Shown in pieces: positions 28,651-38,451 of a DNA stretch of 52,804 nucleotides. Location: NCBI GenBank assembly GCA_024653325.1, contig JANLFX010000013.1:1-52804 (forward strand), given 5' to 3'. The stretch's first letter is position 1; the number at the start of each line of letters is the position of its first letter. This stretch comes from Anaerolineae bacterium. Its GTDB lineage: Bacteria; Chloroflexota; Anaerolineae; JACIWR01. The notes beneath the pieces were generated by a model that saw only the letters and a list, made by a program, of their open reading frames with translations, was not told the origin of the DNA and made no database searches. Position numbers and translations under genes: made by a program.

Positions 28651-29995
28651 GAGTGGGAGTGAAGGGCACGGGCGTCCCATGGCTTGTGGGCACGATGACG
28701 GGCGACGTGTTACTGGCCGGCGTCTCTGGAGCGGTAGGGGAGAATCCGGCGGGGAAAAGGCGATGGAGGAGCAAAATTAGCAAGACAACGCCCAGCAACC
28801 CTATCGCCCCTATCCAGAGAAAGTCCGTTCCGGATTCCGATTGGGGGCGCTCTTCCCTTTCTACTGGCGCTGGCCGTCGTTCTGGACGGCGCCGCACCCG
28901 CCAGGGGCCTTCGCGCAACACGGTCTCCACCGGGTGTTGACGAGCCACCCACAGGCGGAAGAGTTCGACGGCGAAGCGGAAGCTGTTCGCCCCCATGCGC
29001 ACCAGAAGTCCACGGTGCTCCAGGTTGCTCAGCTCATCCTCGATCTCGGGCAATCTCAGGCGAGTTCCCTGGCTGCTCAAGAGCTGGTGAATGTCGTACT
29101 GAGTAGCTATTCCATGCTGGCCACGCAGGGTAGCCAAAGCGGCCAGTACCCCTTGTTCCCGGGGTGAAGAGGTTACCCACCATTCCTCGAATATAGGTTG
29201 GGGAGCTTCCACCAAATCGGCAAGCGCCGCCTCCACATCCGAAAGAGCGACATGCCCACTGCCGATGCAGCGGTTGACCAGCTCTCTGCAGAAGAGTTGG
29301 ATGAAACAGGGATGATTGGAAGTCAGTTCCAGGACGCGAGTCACAGCCCAGGGATCGTAATGCAGCCAATCTTCTACCGGCCGGCGCACCAGGTCTTCGC
29401 CCTCATGAGTGGCCAGAGGCCCCAGGTCACGAAGCGCGGCATCCGCGAAGAGGTCAGGCCAGCGTTGAAAAAGGGTTTCCAAGTCCGTGGCTGTAACCAG
29501 GAGGCTTAGCCGCTGCTCGGAACGAATGGCGGCGAGCAATGTCTTTGCCAGAACATCATCCGCCATCCGGTCGAAATCATCCACCAGCAAAACTAACCGG
29601 TTCTCGCCCAAGGCTGCCTGGGCCTGGCGCAGAAAGGTAATAAAGGTTTCCCCAGCAGCCTCTTCCTCGAAATCTGCTGGTGACGGTGGAAGCATTGTTA
29701 GAGCATGGGCCATGGTGTCCGCTACCGTCCACAGAGATATGGCCCCGCTCTCCGCTCCAGATTCCAGACCGATCGAGACGGGCACACAATTGGGGGGCAA
29801 TTTGCCGGCCAGGTGGAGCAACAGGGAGGTTTTGCCCATCCGCTCAGGACCGTGGACGACGATAACCGGGTGGCCGGTGAGCACTTGTTCGTGCACCCAG
29901 GCGATTATGTCTCCCCGACCGAAGAACATTTTCCCTTCGGCGGGGCGGCCAATTCGGTAAGGATTGAGCTTAGTTTCCATCTGTGATTTCCTCAA
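27839..29995 (-). CDS. STAND-like AAA ATPase, TM segment, C-terminal TolB/PD40 beta-propeller
   Basis: Walker A HGPERMGKTSLL, Walker B RLVLLVDDFD, TM IGAIGLLGVVLLILLLHRLF, six WSPDG..IAF.S.RDG..DIYVM blades. Confidence 0.9.
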   Translation of the reverse strand: MRKSQMETKLNPYRIGRPAEGKMFFGRGDIIAWVHEQVLTGHPVIVVHGPERMGKTSLLLHLAGKLPPNCVPVSIGLESGAESGAISLWTVADTMAHALTMLPPSPADFEEEAAGETFITFLRQAQAALGENRLVLLVDDFDRMADDVLAKTLLAAIRSEQRLSLLVTATDLETLFQRWPDLFADAALRDLGPLATHEGEDLVRRPVEDWLHYDPWAVTRVLELTSNHPCFIQLFCRELVNRCIGSGHVALSDVEAALADLVEAPQPIFEEWWVTSSPREQGVLAALATLRGQHGIATQYDIHQLLSSQGTRLRLPEIEDELSNLEHRGLLVRMGANSFRFAVELFRLWVARQHPVETVLREGPWRVRRRPERRPAPVEREERPQSESGTDFLWIGAIGLLGVVLLILLLHRLFPAGFSPTAPETPASNTSPVIVPTSHGTPVPFTPTPIPAPVIAYAFRQNTDEPLQIYLMNEDGSLPVRLTLTEADEFDPVWSPDGRRIAFVSLRDGNQEIYVMNADGSEQTNLTRHENKDWTPAWSPDGEQLAFSSFRDGNWELYIMDADGSNVTRLTDNPASDVSPSWSPDGKRIAFASRRGGGDWDIFVMDHTGERVTQLTHDPADDFGPVWSPDGSTIAFESDRDGYTDIFLMAADGSAQVNLTRDPYASYHGPVWLPDGKRIMFYSDRDGDWDIYVINRDGSGLVNITDNDADDQAPSWRP

Positions 29996-30010
29996 GCAGC
30001 CAGGTGACAG

Positions 30011-30637
30011 TCACTTCACGGCGACTATGACCCGTACCGGACCATTCCCCGGCCATTCTTCTGTAGCCCTCAGTCCAATCTCTTGTAGATAAGCATCCAC
30101 CTGTGGCCGGGGGCCTCGTTGGCCGGTGATCGCGTAGAGCCATTCGATAAAACGACTCAGGAAACCATGTCCTTTCAGTCTCGCTTCGGCGACGACTACC
30201 GCCCGGCCACCTGGTCGCAGTACCCGGGCTACCTCACGCAGAGTGCTTGGCTGAAGGATGAACTCGGCTGGAAAAGTAGACACCACTGCGTCGAAAGCGC
30301 CATCGGTGAAAGGGAGGGCCTGTGCCCACCCGCGACACAAGGGCACATCTAATCCCCGCCGGCGCAACTTGCGCCGGGCAATGCGCACCATATAAGGCGA
30401 CAGGTCCAATCCATATGGCCGGTAACCTGCCCCCGCCAGGTCTATCAGCAGGTTGCCTGTGCCGAAGGCCAGGTCCAGGACCCGCTCGCCTGGCAGGTAA
30501 GGGATCGCTGCTCGTTGCCAACGCCGCCAGTTCCCCAGGGAGACTAGCCAGCTTACCACGTCGTAGGTCCAGGCGAACTGATTATACAGTAGATGAAAAC
30601 CCCAACGCACCAGTGCGATCCACAACCGGCGGGTCAT
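30011..30637 (-). CDS. Class I SAM-dependent methyltransferase (UbiE-like)
   Basis: RVLDLAFGTGNLLIDLA, ALPFTDGAFDAVVSTFP, LREVARVLRPGGRAVVV. Confidence 0.92.
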   Translation of the reverse strand: MTRRLWIALVRWGFHLLYNQFAWTYDVVSWLVSLGNWRRWQRAAIPYLPGERVLDLAFGTGNLLIDLAGAGYRPYGLDLSPYMVRIARRKLRRRGLDVPLCRGWAQALPFTDGAFDAVVSTFPAEFILQPSTLREVARVLRPGGRAVVVAEARLKGHGFLSRFIEWLYAITGQRGPRPQVDAYLQEIGLRATEEWPGNGPVRVIVAVK

Positions 30638-31482
30638 CGGACCAATACGCTGAAATTCACCAACTCGATGCCCAATTCGTTCACCTTTTCCTGTACCTGG
30701 GGATGGCAGAGCAATTCCAGCTCGCGTTCCCGTTCCACCGCGTAGCCGCTTTCCCGGCGCAGTTGTTCATCGGCCAGACCGGGGTGGGTCATCAGCTCAG
30801 TAACACCAGGGGACAGCCCTTCCAAAAGTCTCAGCAATCGCTCCGGGGTGAGGGCTTCCGTGCCGAAAAACTCCCCCACGAAGTGATCGGGATGAGGTAC
30901 CCTGGCTTCCTGCACCAGCCGCCAGTCCTCGGCTGCGATCTGAAGCAACATGTCCGATGGCATGTCGGCAGCAATGGCCGGCATCCCCTGTTCGCTGAGT
31001 TTCTCCAGCGGTGGCAGGGGCATGCGCATCGGCAGATTGAACTCCTTGGCCAGGTCCACGTGCACGGCGAAGAAAGGTGGGTACAGGTACGCGAGGTGGT
31101 GACAATCCAGGTGAGTTGGCCGTCGTCCGCTGGAAAGGAAAAGCTTGATCTGGGCGCGCAGTTCGGCTCTGAGTTGCTCCAGGTCAACCTCGATCAGGCG
31201 CTCCACGAGTTCTGCTGGCCGGTAGAAGGCTCCGCTCCCGTGCACCAGACTGGGCACGTCCTCTGGTAGAAGAACAGGATAGCCCGAGGTAAACACCAGA
31301 TGTACACCCATGCCCAGGCGAGGGTATTCGGCGGCCAGGCGCAGCGCTTCACCAGCGTAGGGCATATTCATCATCACCGATGTGCTGGTGACAATACCAT
31401 ACTTGTGGGCCCGGAGGATGCCCTCGGTCACACCCGGCGTGCGTCCGCAATCATCGGCGTTAACAATCAATCGTCTGACCAT
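30634..31482 (-). CDS. ChbG/HpnK (YdjC) family carbohydrate deacetylase
   Basis: RRLIVNADDCGRTPGVTEGILRAHKYGIVTSTSVMMN, GMGVHLVFTSGYPV, HLDCHHLAYLYP, LMTHPG. Confidence 0.92.
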   Translation of the reverse strand: MVRRLIVNADDCGRTPGVTEGILRAHKYGIVTSTSVMMNMPYAGEALRLAAEYPRLGMGVHLVFTSGYPVLLPEDVPSLVHGSGAFYRPAELVERLIEVDLEQLRAELRAQIKLFLSSGRRPTHLDCHHLAYLYPPFFAVHVDLAKEFNLPMRMPLPPLEKLSEQGMPAIAADMPSDMLLQIAAEDWRLVQEARVPHPDHFVGEFFGTEALTPERLLRLLEGLSPGVTELMTHPGLADEQLRRESGYAVERERELELLCHPQVQEKVNELGIELVNFSVLVR

Positions 31483-31520
31483 GCTTCACCCTTTTTTAGT
31501 AACGCGGGCTTAAGCCTGTA

Positions 31521-32510
31521 TTACATAAGCCCTATGGCCCGGTACCAATCCAGTGTCTCACGTGTTCCTTCTTCAAAAGAACGGGCGCGGAATCCCAATT
31601 CACGCTGAGCCTTCTCGCTGGAGACCTGCCAGTCGTAAAACACGTAGCTGGCCAGATTAAGGGGATACCACGGTTCGCGGCGGGTGAAAAACGCTATCCC
31701 CTCCAACACGCCAGCGAAAGCCAGCATTAACCAGGTTGGAGCATTGATACACCAGTTACCCTTACCGGAAAGCCGGCTGACAATAGTGTTAATCTCACGG
31801 TGAGAGAGGCTTTCACCGCTTACGTTGTAAATCTGCCCGACGCGACCCCGCCGCAGGGCCAGGGCAATGCCCCAGGCCACGTCTTTGACGTAGGCGGGGA
31901 AGGTTATCCGACGCCCGCCGTGCACCTGCACCCGCCAGCCACGCAGGAAATCCTCAAAGAACAGCCGGTTGAAAGCGTAATGTCCCCACGGCCCATAGAG
32001 TGCGCCCGGACGGACGACTATCGCCGGCAGGCCGTACTGGGCATGGAAACTCAGCACCAGACGCTCGGCTTCCAGTTTGGTCCGCTGATAAGCGTCGTGG
32101 GGTGCGCAGGGATAATCCTCGTCAATCACCTGTCCAGAAAGCGGGCGACCGATCACGGCTACGGTGGAGATGTGGACAAAACGCTGTACCTCGGCCTGAC
32201 AGGCAGCGCGGAGCACGTTCAGCGTGCCCTGTACATTGGTTAAGTAGAACTCGCGATAGGGCCCCCACATGCGGAACAGGGCAGCAGCGTGGATCACGTG
32301 CTCGCACCCCCGGATAGCCTGACACACGCTTTCGGCATCGCGCACGTCACCCCAGGCCAGGTCTACCCCCAGGTTGCGCAGGAAATCAAGTTCGTACTCG
32401 CCATCTGGCCGCTGGCGGCGGCGCACCAGGGCGCGCACCTCATCCCCCTGGCCGATCAACTGTTCACATAGATTGCGCCCCAGAAACCCCGTGGCTCCGG
32501 TGACGAGGAT
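31521..32510 (-). CDS. NAD-dependent epimerase/dehydratase (extended SDR)
   Basis: MILVTGATGFLGRNLCEQLIGQG, YQRTKLEAERLV; start ATG proposed at 32513/32510 region. Confidence 0.9.
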   Translation of the reverse strand: MLVTGATGFLGRNLCEQLIGQGDEVRALVRRRQRPDGEYELDFLRNLGVDLAWGDVRDAESVCQAIRGCEHVIHAAALFRMWGPYREFYLTNVQGTLNVLRAACQAEVQRFVHISTVAVIGRPLSGQVIDEDYPCAPHDAYQRTKLEAERLVLSFHAQYGLPAIVVRPGALYGPWGHYAFNRLFFEDFLRGWRVQVHGGRRITFPAYVKDVAWGIALALRRGRVGQIYNVSGESLSHREINTIVSRLSGKGNWCINAPTWLMLAFAGVLEGIAFFTRREPWYPLNLASYVFYDWQVSSEKAQRELGFRARSFEEGTRETLDWYRAIGLM

Positions 32511-32537
32511 CATTGTCCCCCCCATGCTGTTTGCTGG

Positions 32538-34385
32538 TTACTGGTTGCTGGTTGCCAGCTCCCTGGCCATGTCTTCTAAGCCCAGGGCTGCGAGGCGCTC
32601 GCGCGCGGGCCTGCCGGTGAGCGGGTCCCAGCCGCGCCAGGCATAGTACTCGTCCATCAGCCGGTCCATATCCGGGACACGGCCTTCGGCACCGCCCCCG
32701 GGCAGGGGCTGTAAGAGCAATTGGGGTAAGCGGTCATCGGCAGCGGAAAGGCCCAGCCGCACGTTGATGATCCGCTTGAGGTTGAAGGCCCGTTCGCCCA
32801 GGGGTAGCAAATCCTCGAGGGCCAGGTCCCAGCCGGTGGCCGCGCTGAGCATGCCCCGGGTAACAGAAGCCGGTGGGTTGGCGAATACGCACATGATCAG
32901 CGCGTTGTACAGCGTGCGCCAGTCCTGCTGGCGGGCAGTGATCCGGGCCTTCTCCGCCGAGGACTCGAAACGATCGCCCATGACAATGCCCAATTCCTCT
33001 TGTTGCAAGCCCTGATCCACCAGGTACATATCGCCCTGGTTGTGACACGCCCCTCGCGGTCCGGTGGCATAATTCACCGCCATGCCAAAGAAAGCGCGCG
33101 GGTCGTGCATGGGCACTTCCAGGCCCTTGACCTGCACTGCTAATTCTTCGACACCGAAATGCCGGGCCACGGCCCGCGAGCCCTCGGCCAGCAGGTCGCC
33201 GAAACCATAACGATAGGCGATCATCTCCATGAGACGGATGGCTGTTTCAGCATCGCCCCAGTGTAACTCCAGACCACCGGTGTCCCGGGTGGTGATAAGG
33301 CCCTGCTCATACAGGTAATAGGCCAGGGCGATGGTCACCCCGCCGGTGATGGTATCCAATCCATAGCGGTTGCCCAGGTGATTGATGTAGGCGATGGCCG
33401 GCAGGTCGTCCACCAGGAGCAGCGAACCGCAGGCGGCTATCGTCTCATATTCCGGGCCGTCCACCCGGCTCAGGCCATACCGCTCGCTGATGTCGGTCAG
33501 CCGCCCACAGGCGATGGGACAGCGATAGCAGGCCACATTTTTAACCAGGATGGTCTCGGCCATGGTCGCCCCGCCGATGGGAGTGACGTTCATCTCGGCT
33601 CCGGTGAAGTAGCGGCTGGGCATGTCACCAAGCATCATCAGCATCTCGGCGCTACCCGCCGTGCCCATCAGGCGCAGAATCTCTGTAGTGAGGTCTTCTT
33701 TAATGGCCTCGCGTGCCTGTTGTACATAATCTCTGAACGCTTGCTCGTCGGCCAGGGGCACCTTCCCCGTTCCGCGCACGGCGATGGCTTTCAGGTTTTT
33801 ACTGCCCATCACCGCGCCCATGCCGGTGCGACCTGCCGCGCGCCCCGCGTCGTTCATCACCGCCGCGTACTTCACCAGGTTCTCGCCCGCCGGGCCGATA
33901 CAGGCTACCCGCGCCTGTGGCTCGCCCAACTCCTGACGGATGGATTCCTGAGTCTGGTAGCTATCCTGCCCCTGCAGGTGACTGGCATCGCGCAGTTCGG
34001 CTAGACCGTCTTTGATCCACAGGTAAACCGGGTGCGCGGCCCGCCCGGTGAGCAGGATGCCGTCGTATCCGGCGAATTTGAGTTCCGGCCCCCAGTAGCC
34101 GCCGGAATTGGACTCACCCCAGATGCCGGTCAGCGGCGAGCGAGCACAGACGACGTAGCGCCCGCACGAGGGGGCTGCTGTGCCCACCAGGGGCCCGGTC
34201 ATGAACATCAACGGATTCTCCGCCCCCAGGGGATCGGTCTGCGGGGTGATGAGGTCATAGAGATAGCGGGCTGCCAGTCCACTGCCGCCCACGAACTGGC
34301 GCGCCCAGTTCAGATTCAAAGACTCGTCTGCAATGTGGCCGTTGCTCAGGTCCACGCGCAGCAGCTTGCCCATGTAGCCACTCAA
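32538..34385 (-). CDS. Aldehyde:ferredoxin oxidoreductase family (tungstopterin) enzyme
   Basis: GKLLRVDLSNGHI, FVGGSGLAARYLYD, GRTGMGAVMGSKNLKAIAV, CYRCPIACGR; TTG start after GGAGG proposed. Confidence 0.95.
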   Translation of the reverse strand: MSGYMGKLLRVDLSNGHIADESLNLNWARQFVGGSGLAARYLYDLITPQTDPLGAENPLMFMTGPLVGTAAPSCGRYVVCARSPLTGIWGESNSGGYWGPELKFAGYDGILLTGRAAHPVYLWIKDGLAELRDASHLQGQDSYQTQESIRQELGEPQARVACIGPAGENLVKYAAVMNDAGRAAGRTGMGAVMGSKNLKAIAVRGTGKVPLADEQAFRDYVQQAREAIKEDLTTEILRLMGTAGSAEMLMMLGDMPSRYFTGAEMNVTPIGGATMAETILVKNVACYRCPIACGRLTDISERYGLSRVDGPEYETIAACGSLLLVDDLPAIAYINHLGNRYGLDTITGGVTIALAYYLYEQGLITTRDTGGLELHWGDAETAIRLMEMIAYRYGFGDLLAEGSRAVARHFGVEELAVQVKGLEVPMHDPRAFFGMAVNYATGPRGACHNQGDMYLVDQGLQQEELGIVMGDRFESSAEKARITARQQDWRTLYNALIMCVFANPPASVTRGMLSAATGWDLALEDLLPLGERAFNLKRIINVRLGLSAADDRLPQLLLQPLPGGGAEGRVPDMDRLMDEYYAWRGWDPLTGRPARERLAALGLEDMARELATSNQ

Positions 34386-34403
34386 TATGTCCTCCTTCGG
34401 TAG

Positions 34404-34422
34404 GGCAGGCTCGCAGCCTGCC
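34404..34422. repeat. Palindrome GGCAGGCT-CGC-AGCCTGCC
   Basis: Direct reading, in the AOR leader. Confidence 0.7.
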
Positions 34423-34503
34423 AACGCCCCGTGGTAGGCGAAGGTGTCCTCACCGAGCCCCTTTCGCCTCGGTCGGGAGACCTTCGGCGATCAGCCGCGC
34501 CTA

Positions 34504-35667
34504 TCAGAAATCCACCTCCTTACCCGCGAAGGCATAGCGATACAGGCGCTCGATTTCCGCGGTGGTAGCCATCCGGGCGTTGGTCAGTGCCGATGCGTCT
34601 AACTCAGTCTTTTCCGTCAGTTCCGCCAATGCCGACTCAAAGTCATCAGCGCTGATGCCCAGCTCCGGCAGAGTGACCGGTTGCCCTATCCTGCGCATCA
34701 ACTCCCGAATGCGGTGGGCCAGCACGTATGCCGCGCGCCCGGCGGGCTCAGGTTCCATGCCGAGAAAACACACAATTTCGGCCAGGCGCTCACCAGCCTC
34801 CGCGCGCGTGAATTCCAGCACGTAGGGCAACGCCAGGCCCACCGCCCGCCCATGAGGGATATGCCAGACCGCGCCCATGGTGTGGCCCATAGCGTGGGCC
34901 AATCCCGTCACCGAGTTGCCGAAGGCCATTCCCGCGATTGTGGCCGCGTTGTGCATCTTTTCGCGGGCCTCGGCGTCGCCGCCGTCGGCATAGGCGCGGG
35001 GCAGGTATTCGAAAATCAATTGGATGGCTTTAAGAGACAATCCATCGGAGAAATCATTGTGCCAGGTGCTGATATAGGCCTCTACGGCATGTGTCAGGGC
35101 GTCCATGCCGGTATCGGCGGTGATCTGTGGCGGCAGGTTGATCACCAGACTGGGGTCCACGATAGCGATGTCGGGCATGATCTCCGGGTTTAGCAGGGCC
35201 AGTTTGCGCCGGCTCTCCAGGTCGGTGAGCACCAGGTACCAGGTGGTTTCGGCCCCCGTGCCGCTGGTGGTGGGGATGGCGATCAGGCGGGCCTTCCGGC
35301 GCAGCCCCAATTTGTCGAAAGGGTTGATCCCGGCAGGGTCGGCTTCGGGGTTTTCGTAGAGGAACCACATCGCCTTGGCCGCGTCCATACTGGAACCCCC
35401 ACCCAGGCCGATAATCCAATCCGGGCCGAATTCACGCATGGTCTGCGCGCCCCGGCGCACCGTCTGCAGCGAAGGGTCGGGCTCCACCTCGGCGAAGACT
35501 GCGCTTTCCATGCCGGCGGCCCGCAAATGCTTCTGGATAACCTCCACAAATCCCAGGCTGGCCAGGGTGGGATCGGTGACAATGAAAGCCCGCTGCCCCT
35601 CCAGTTCATCGAGATGGCTCAGAGCATCTTCGCCGAACACTATCTCCGGGGTTCGAAAATACCACAT
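34504..35667 (-). CDS. Iron-containing alcohol dehydrogenase
   Basis: GLGGGSSMDAAKAMWFL, TTSGTGAETTWYLVLTD, DALTHAVEAYIS, GLAHAMGHTMGAVWHIPHG. Confidence 0.95.
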   Translation of the reverse strand: MWYFRTPEIVFGEDALSHLDELEGQRAFIVTDPTLASLGFVEVIQKHLRAAGMESAVFAEVEPDPSLQTVRRGAQTMREFGPDWIIGLGGGSSMDAAKAMWFLYENPEADPAGINPFDKLGLRRKARLIAIPTTSGTGAETTWYLVLTDLESRRKLALLNPEIMPDIAIVDPSLVINLPPQITADTGMDALTHAVEAYISTWHNDFSDGLSLKAIQLIFEYLPRAYADGGDAEAREKMHNAATIAGMAFGNSVTGLAHAMGHTMGAVWHIPHGRAVGLALPYVLEFTRAEAGERLAEIVCFLGMEPEPAGRAAYVLAHRIRELMRRIGQPVTLPELGISADDFESALAELTEKTELDASALTNARMATTAEIERLYRYAFAGKEVDF

Positions 35668-35694
35668 CAGATTACACTCCTTCCGGCCTTCCAC

Positions 35695-36105
35695 CTACTC
35701 CAGGAACTCGGTCTCAATCTTGGTGCAGGAATTAACGATCTCGATGGCGGCCTTGGGCACTTTCATCACCCTCATCATATCGCCCTTGAGCTTGAGCTTG
35801 CGGGTCATCATCCCCTGAATGGGATCAAGTTGCTTTTCGATCACCTTTCGCCAGGTGCTCATTGGGGCCGACATCCGGTAAGCGGGGTTTCTTTCGTCGG
35901 GGTTTTTGGTAGCGAACGCCTCGCGGCACTTGCCGTGCCACAGGTCCATGTACAGGTAGATCGTCTCGGTCAGGCTGCCTTCCGGTTCGACGATGAAGTA
36001 GAAATCACCCTCCCAGTCCTTGGCGGCCTGTGCGTAGGCTTCGTTAGCGTTGAGTTGCGCGCACAGAGCCTTGATCCATTCGTCAGTTGCAAATTTAATG
36101 GCCAT
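35695..36105 (-). CDS. SCP2 sterol-binding domain protein
   Basis: Lipid-transfer fold pattern; LKLKGDMMRVMKVPKAAIEIVNS. Confidence 0.8.
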   Translation of the reverse strand: MAIKFATDEWIKALCAQLNANEAYAQAAKDWEGDFYFIVEPEGSLTETIYLYMDLWHGKCREAFATKNPDERNPAYRMSAPMSTWRKVIEKQLDPIQGMMTRKLKLKGDMMRVMKVPKAAIEIVNSCTKIETEFLE

Positions 36106-36266
36106 TGATGTCCTCCATAGAAATCTCCTTATACACATTTGAGCTCAAAGTTCCAGGTCCAAAGTTACCTTCTGCAAAAAGGCTCTTTTTACCACAAAGG
36201 ACACAAAGTACACGAAGTATAAAGTTGCGAGCTTACCATTCGCCAGCCACCCACCCACCTAACTAC

Positions 36267-37046
36267 CTAACTACCCACCCACCCTCCCGCCACCTGCCGC
36301 AACACATCCGGACGATTGGTGATAATCGCATCCACTCCCAGGTCCAAAAGACGGCACATCTCGTCGGGGTCATCTACCGTCCACACGTTGATCCGATAAC
36401 CTCTGGCTTTCACTGCCCGGACATAGGCCGGGGTAACCATAGTGAAATCCGGGTGACGGGCCTCGTGAGGAGCCAGGGGCGCAAGCCAGGCTCGCCGCAA
36501 GTAAATCGGCAGGTTGTGAGCGTAAAGCAGGCCGGTAGGGATACGCGGGTTGAGGGACTTGACCCGTCGCAGGGCCAGGGGGTGGAAAGAGGAGACGATC
36601 ACCCGATCCACCAGATTGTTATCCTCAATCAACCGCACCACCTCTGCTTCCAACCCCGTGTTCACCAACGTAAAGGGGAGCTTAAGCTCGATGTTCAGCA
36701 GCAGGCGATAGCCGACGGCATCCATCACCTCTTGCAGGGTCGGGATGTGCTCGCCGGCAAAAGCGGCGTCGAACCATGATCCGGCGTCCAGGGCCTGCAA
36801 CTCGGCCAGTTTTTTTTCGGCCACCGGGCCGCTGCCGTCGGTGGTGGCGTCCACAGTAAAGTCGTGGATGACCACCACTGCGCCGTCTTTGGAGAGTTGC
36901 ACATCCAGCTCCACGCCATCGGCGCCCAGTTCCGCCGCCAGACGGAAAGCGGAGAGGGTATTGGCCGGAGCCCGCGCGCTGGCCCCCCGGTGGGCGAAGT
37001 TCAACACACGCCCTTGGTAAAAGTAGTCCAGGTTTTCAGCGGGCAT
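36267..37046 (-). CDS. Glycerophosphodiester phosphodiesterase
   Basis: FAHRGASARAPANTLSAFRLAAELGADGVELDVQLSKDGAVVVIHD. Confidence 0.95.
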   Translation of the reverse strand: MPAENLDYFYQGRVLNFAHRGASARAPANTLSAFRLAAELGADGVELDVQLSKDGAVVVIHDFTVDATTDGSGPVAEKKLAELQALDAGSWFDAAFAGEHIPTLQEVMDAVGYRLLLNIELKLPFTLVNTGLEAEVVRLIEDNNLVDRVIVSSFHPLALRRVKSLNPRIPTGLLYAHNLPIYLRRAWLAPLAPHEARHPDFTMVTPAYVRAVKARGYRINVWTVDDPDEMCRLLDLGVDAIITNRPDVLRQVAGGWVGS

Positions 37047-37069
37047 CTAAGATCAACCTATACACAGAC

Positions 37070-37154
37070 AAGTTCAGAGTTTCAAGTTCAAGGTTCAAGG
37101 TTTTTTTATCACCCCCGCCTGAAACCTGTAACCTGGAACTTTTAACCCAGAACT
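37070..37154. repeat. Imperfect inverted repeat AGTTCAGAGTTTCAAGTTCAAGG...CCTGTAACCTGGAACTTTTAACCCAGAACT
   Basis: Direct reading. Confidence 0.55.
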
Positions 37155-38448
37155 ATATCTCCACGAAATACGCCTCGCACGCCCGGTCAATCAGGTCACG
37201 GCTGAGCACCGGCTCCACGTTCAGGTAGCGGGCGATGTCTATCAGTTCATCCACAATGTCACGCGGCTGGCAGGCCCGCAACGGACGCCCTGGTTTAAGA
37301 TAGTGCTCCCTGAGCAAATATGCCAGGGCTTCATCGTCGTAAGGCACGCCGCGCGCCTTGCACACCCGTTTGAAAATCTCCCGATACTCCTCGAAAGTCG
37401 GATCGCCAATGTAGATTTTGTGCCGGATGCGGCGTAGAAACGCCTCGTCCACCAGGTCCTTGGGCTCCAAATTGGTGGAAAAGACGATGAGTACCTCAAA
37501 AGGCACTTCGATTTTGCGCCCGGTGTGCAGGGTCAGATAATCCACTCGCTTCTCCAGGGGCACGATCCAGCGGTTGAGAAGGTCGCGGGGCCGTACCTGC
37601 TGTCGCCCGAAATCGTCAATGAGAAGCATCCCGCCATTGGCCTTCACCTGGAAGGGGGCCTCGTAGTATTTGGTAGTCTCGTTGTAGGTCAAATCCAGCC
37701 CATCCAGGGTAAGCTCACCACCAGTAATGACCACTGGTCGGTGGACCAGCACCCAACGCTGGTCGAGATTAGCGCGTCCCCGAGCTTTTTCTCGTGCCTC
37801 ATTGCTTTCCTCCACCCGTTGATGGCTGGCCTCATCGAACACCTTAATGATTTGCCCATCTACTTCAATGGCATACGGCACGTAAATGTCGTTCTGGAAC
37901 ACCATCCGACCAATGCTCTCGGCAATCGAGGTCTTGCCATCGCCGGTGGGCCCATACAGGAAGATAGAACGACCGGAATTAGCCGCCGGGCCGATGCGGC
38001 TGAAGGCATCCTCATTGATCACCAGATGGGCAAGGGCTTTACGCATGGCCCGTTGGTGGATAGTGACACTGGAAAGGGGTTGCTGGCGCACAGCATAAGT
38101 GTAGGCTTCCAAAGTAACCGGGGCCGGACCGACGTACTCGCTGCGGTCCAGGACTTCGCGCGCTTTCTCGCTCCCCTTGCTGGTGATCATGTACTGGTAG
38201 GCGGCAGCGCCCAGGCCGCCCGCGCCTTTGACCTCTATATATTGTTCCCGCTTGAGGAACTCCAAGACCTCTTCAACCACCCTGGCAAAAGGCAGCTTGA
38301 CTCGTTCTGCGATCTCGTAGCCAGTGATGTGTCCCACGAAATATATCACCTTGAGCACCAGATCGGAGATGAATCCCAGGTTGAGGCCAGAATCCTCAAT
38401 GGAATTTACCGGAGGCGGTTCGAAACCCAGTGCTTCCCCGTCCGTCAT
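37153..38448 (-). CDS. MoxR-like AAA+ ATPase with N-terminal winged-helix-like region
   Basis: FLYGPTGDGKTSIAESIGRMV Walker A, GGMLLIDDFGRQQV Walker B, sensor IVFSTNLEP. Confidence 0.85.
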   Translation of the reverse strand: MTDGEALGFEPPPVNSIEDSGLNLGFISDLVLKVIYFVGHITGYEIAERVKLPFARVVEEVLEFLKREQYIEVKGAGGLGAAAYQYMITSKGSEKAREVLDRSEYVGPAPVTLEAYTYAVRQQPLSSVTIHQRAMRKALAHLVINEDAFSRIGPAANSGRSIFLYGPTGDGKTSIAESIGRMVFQNDIYVPYAIEVDGQIIKVFDEASHQRVEESNEAREKARGRANLDQRWVLVHRPVVITGGELTLDGLDLTYNETTKYYEAPFQVKANGGMLLIDDFGRQQVRPRDLLNRWIVPLEKRVDYLTLHTGRKIEVPFEVLIVFSTNLEPKDLVDEAFLRRIRHKIYIGDPTFEEYREIFKRVCKARGVPYDDEALAYLLREHYLKPGRPLRACQPRDIVDELIDIARYLNVEPVLSRDLIDRACEAYFVEI

Positions 38449-38451
38449 GGC

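Noticed and set aside
36240-36296. Short repeated CCCACCCACCTAACTACC tract that could be mistaken for a repeat array
   Set aside because: Too short and irregular, with no spacers; simple sequence near the end of the GDPD gene
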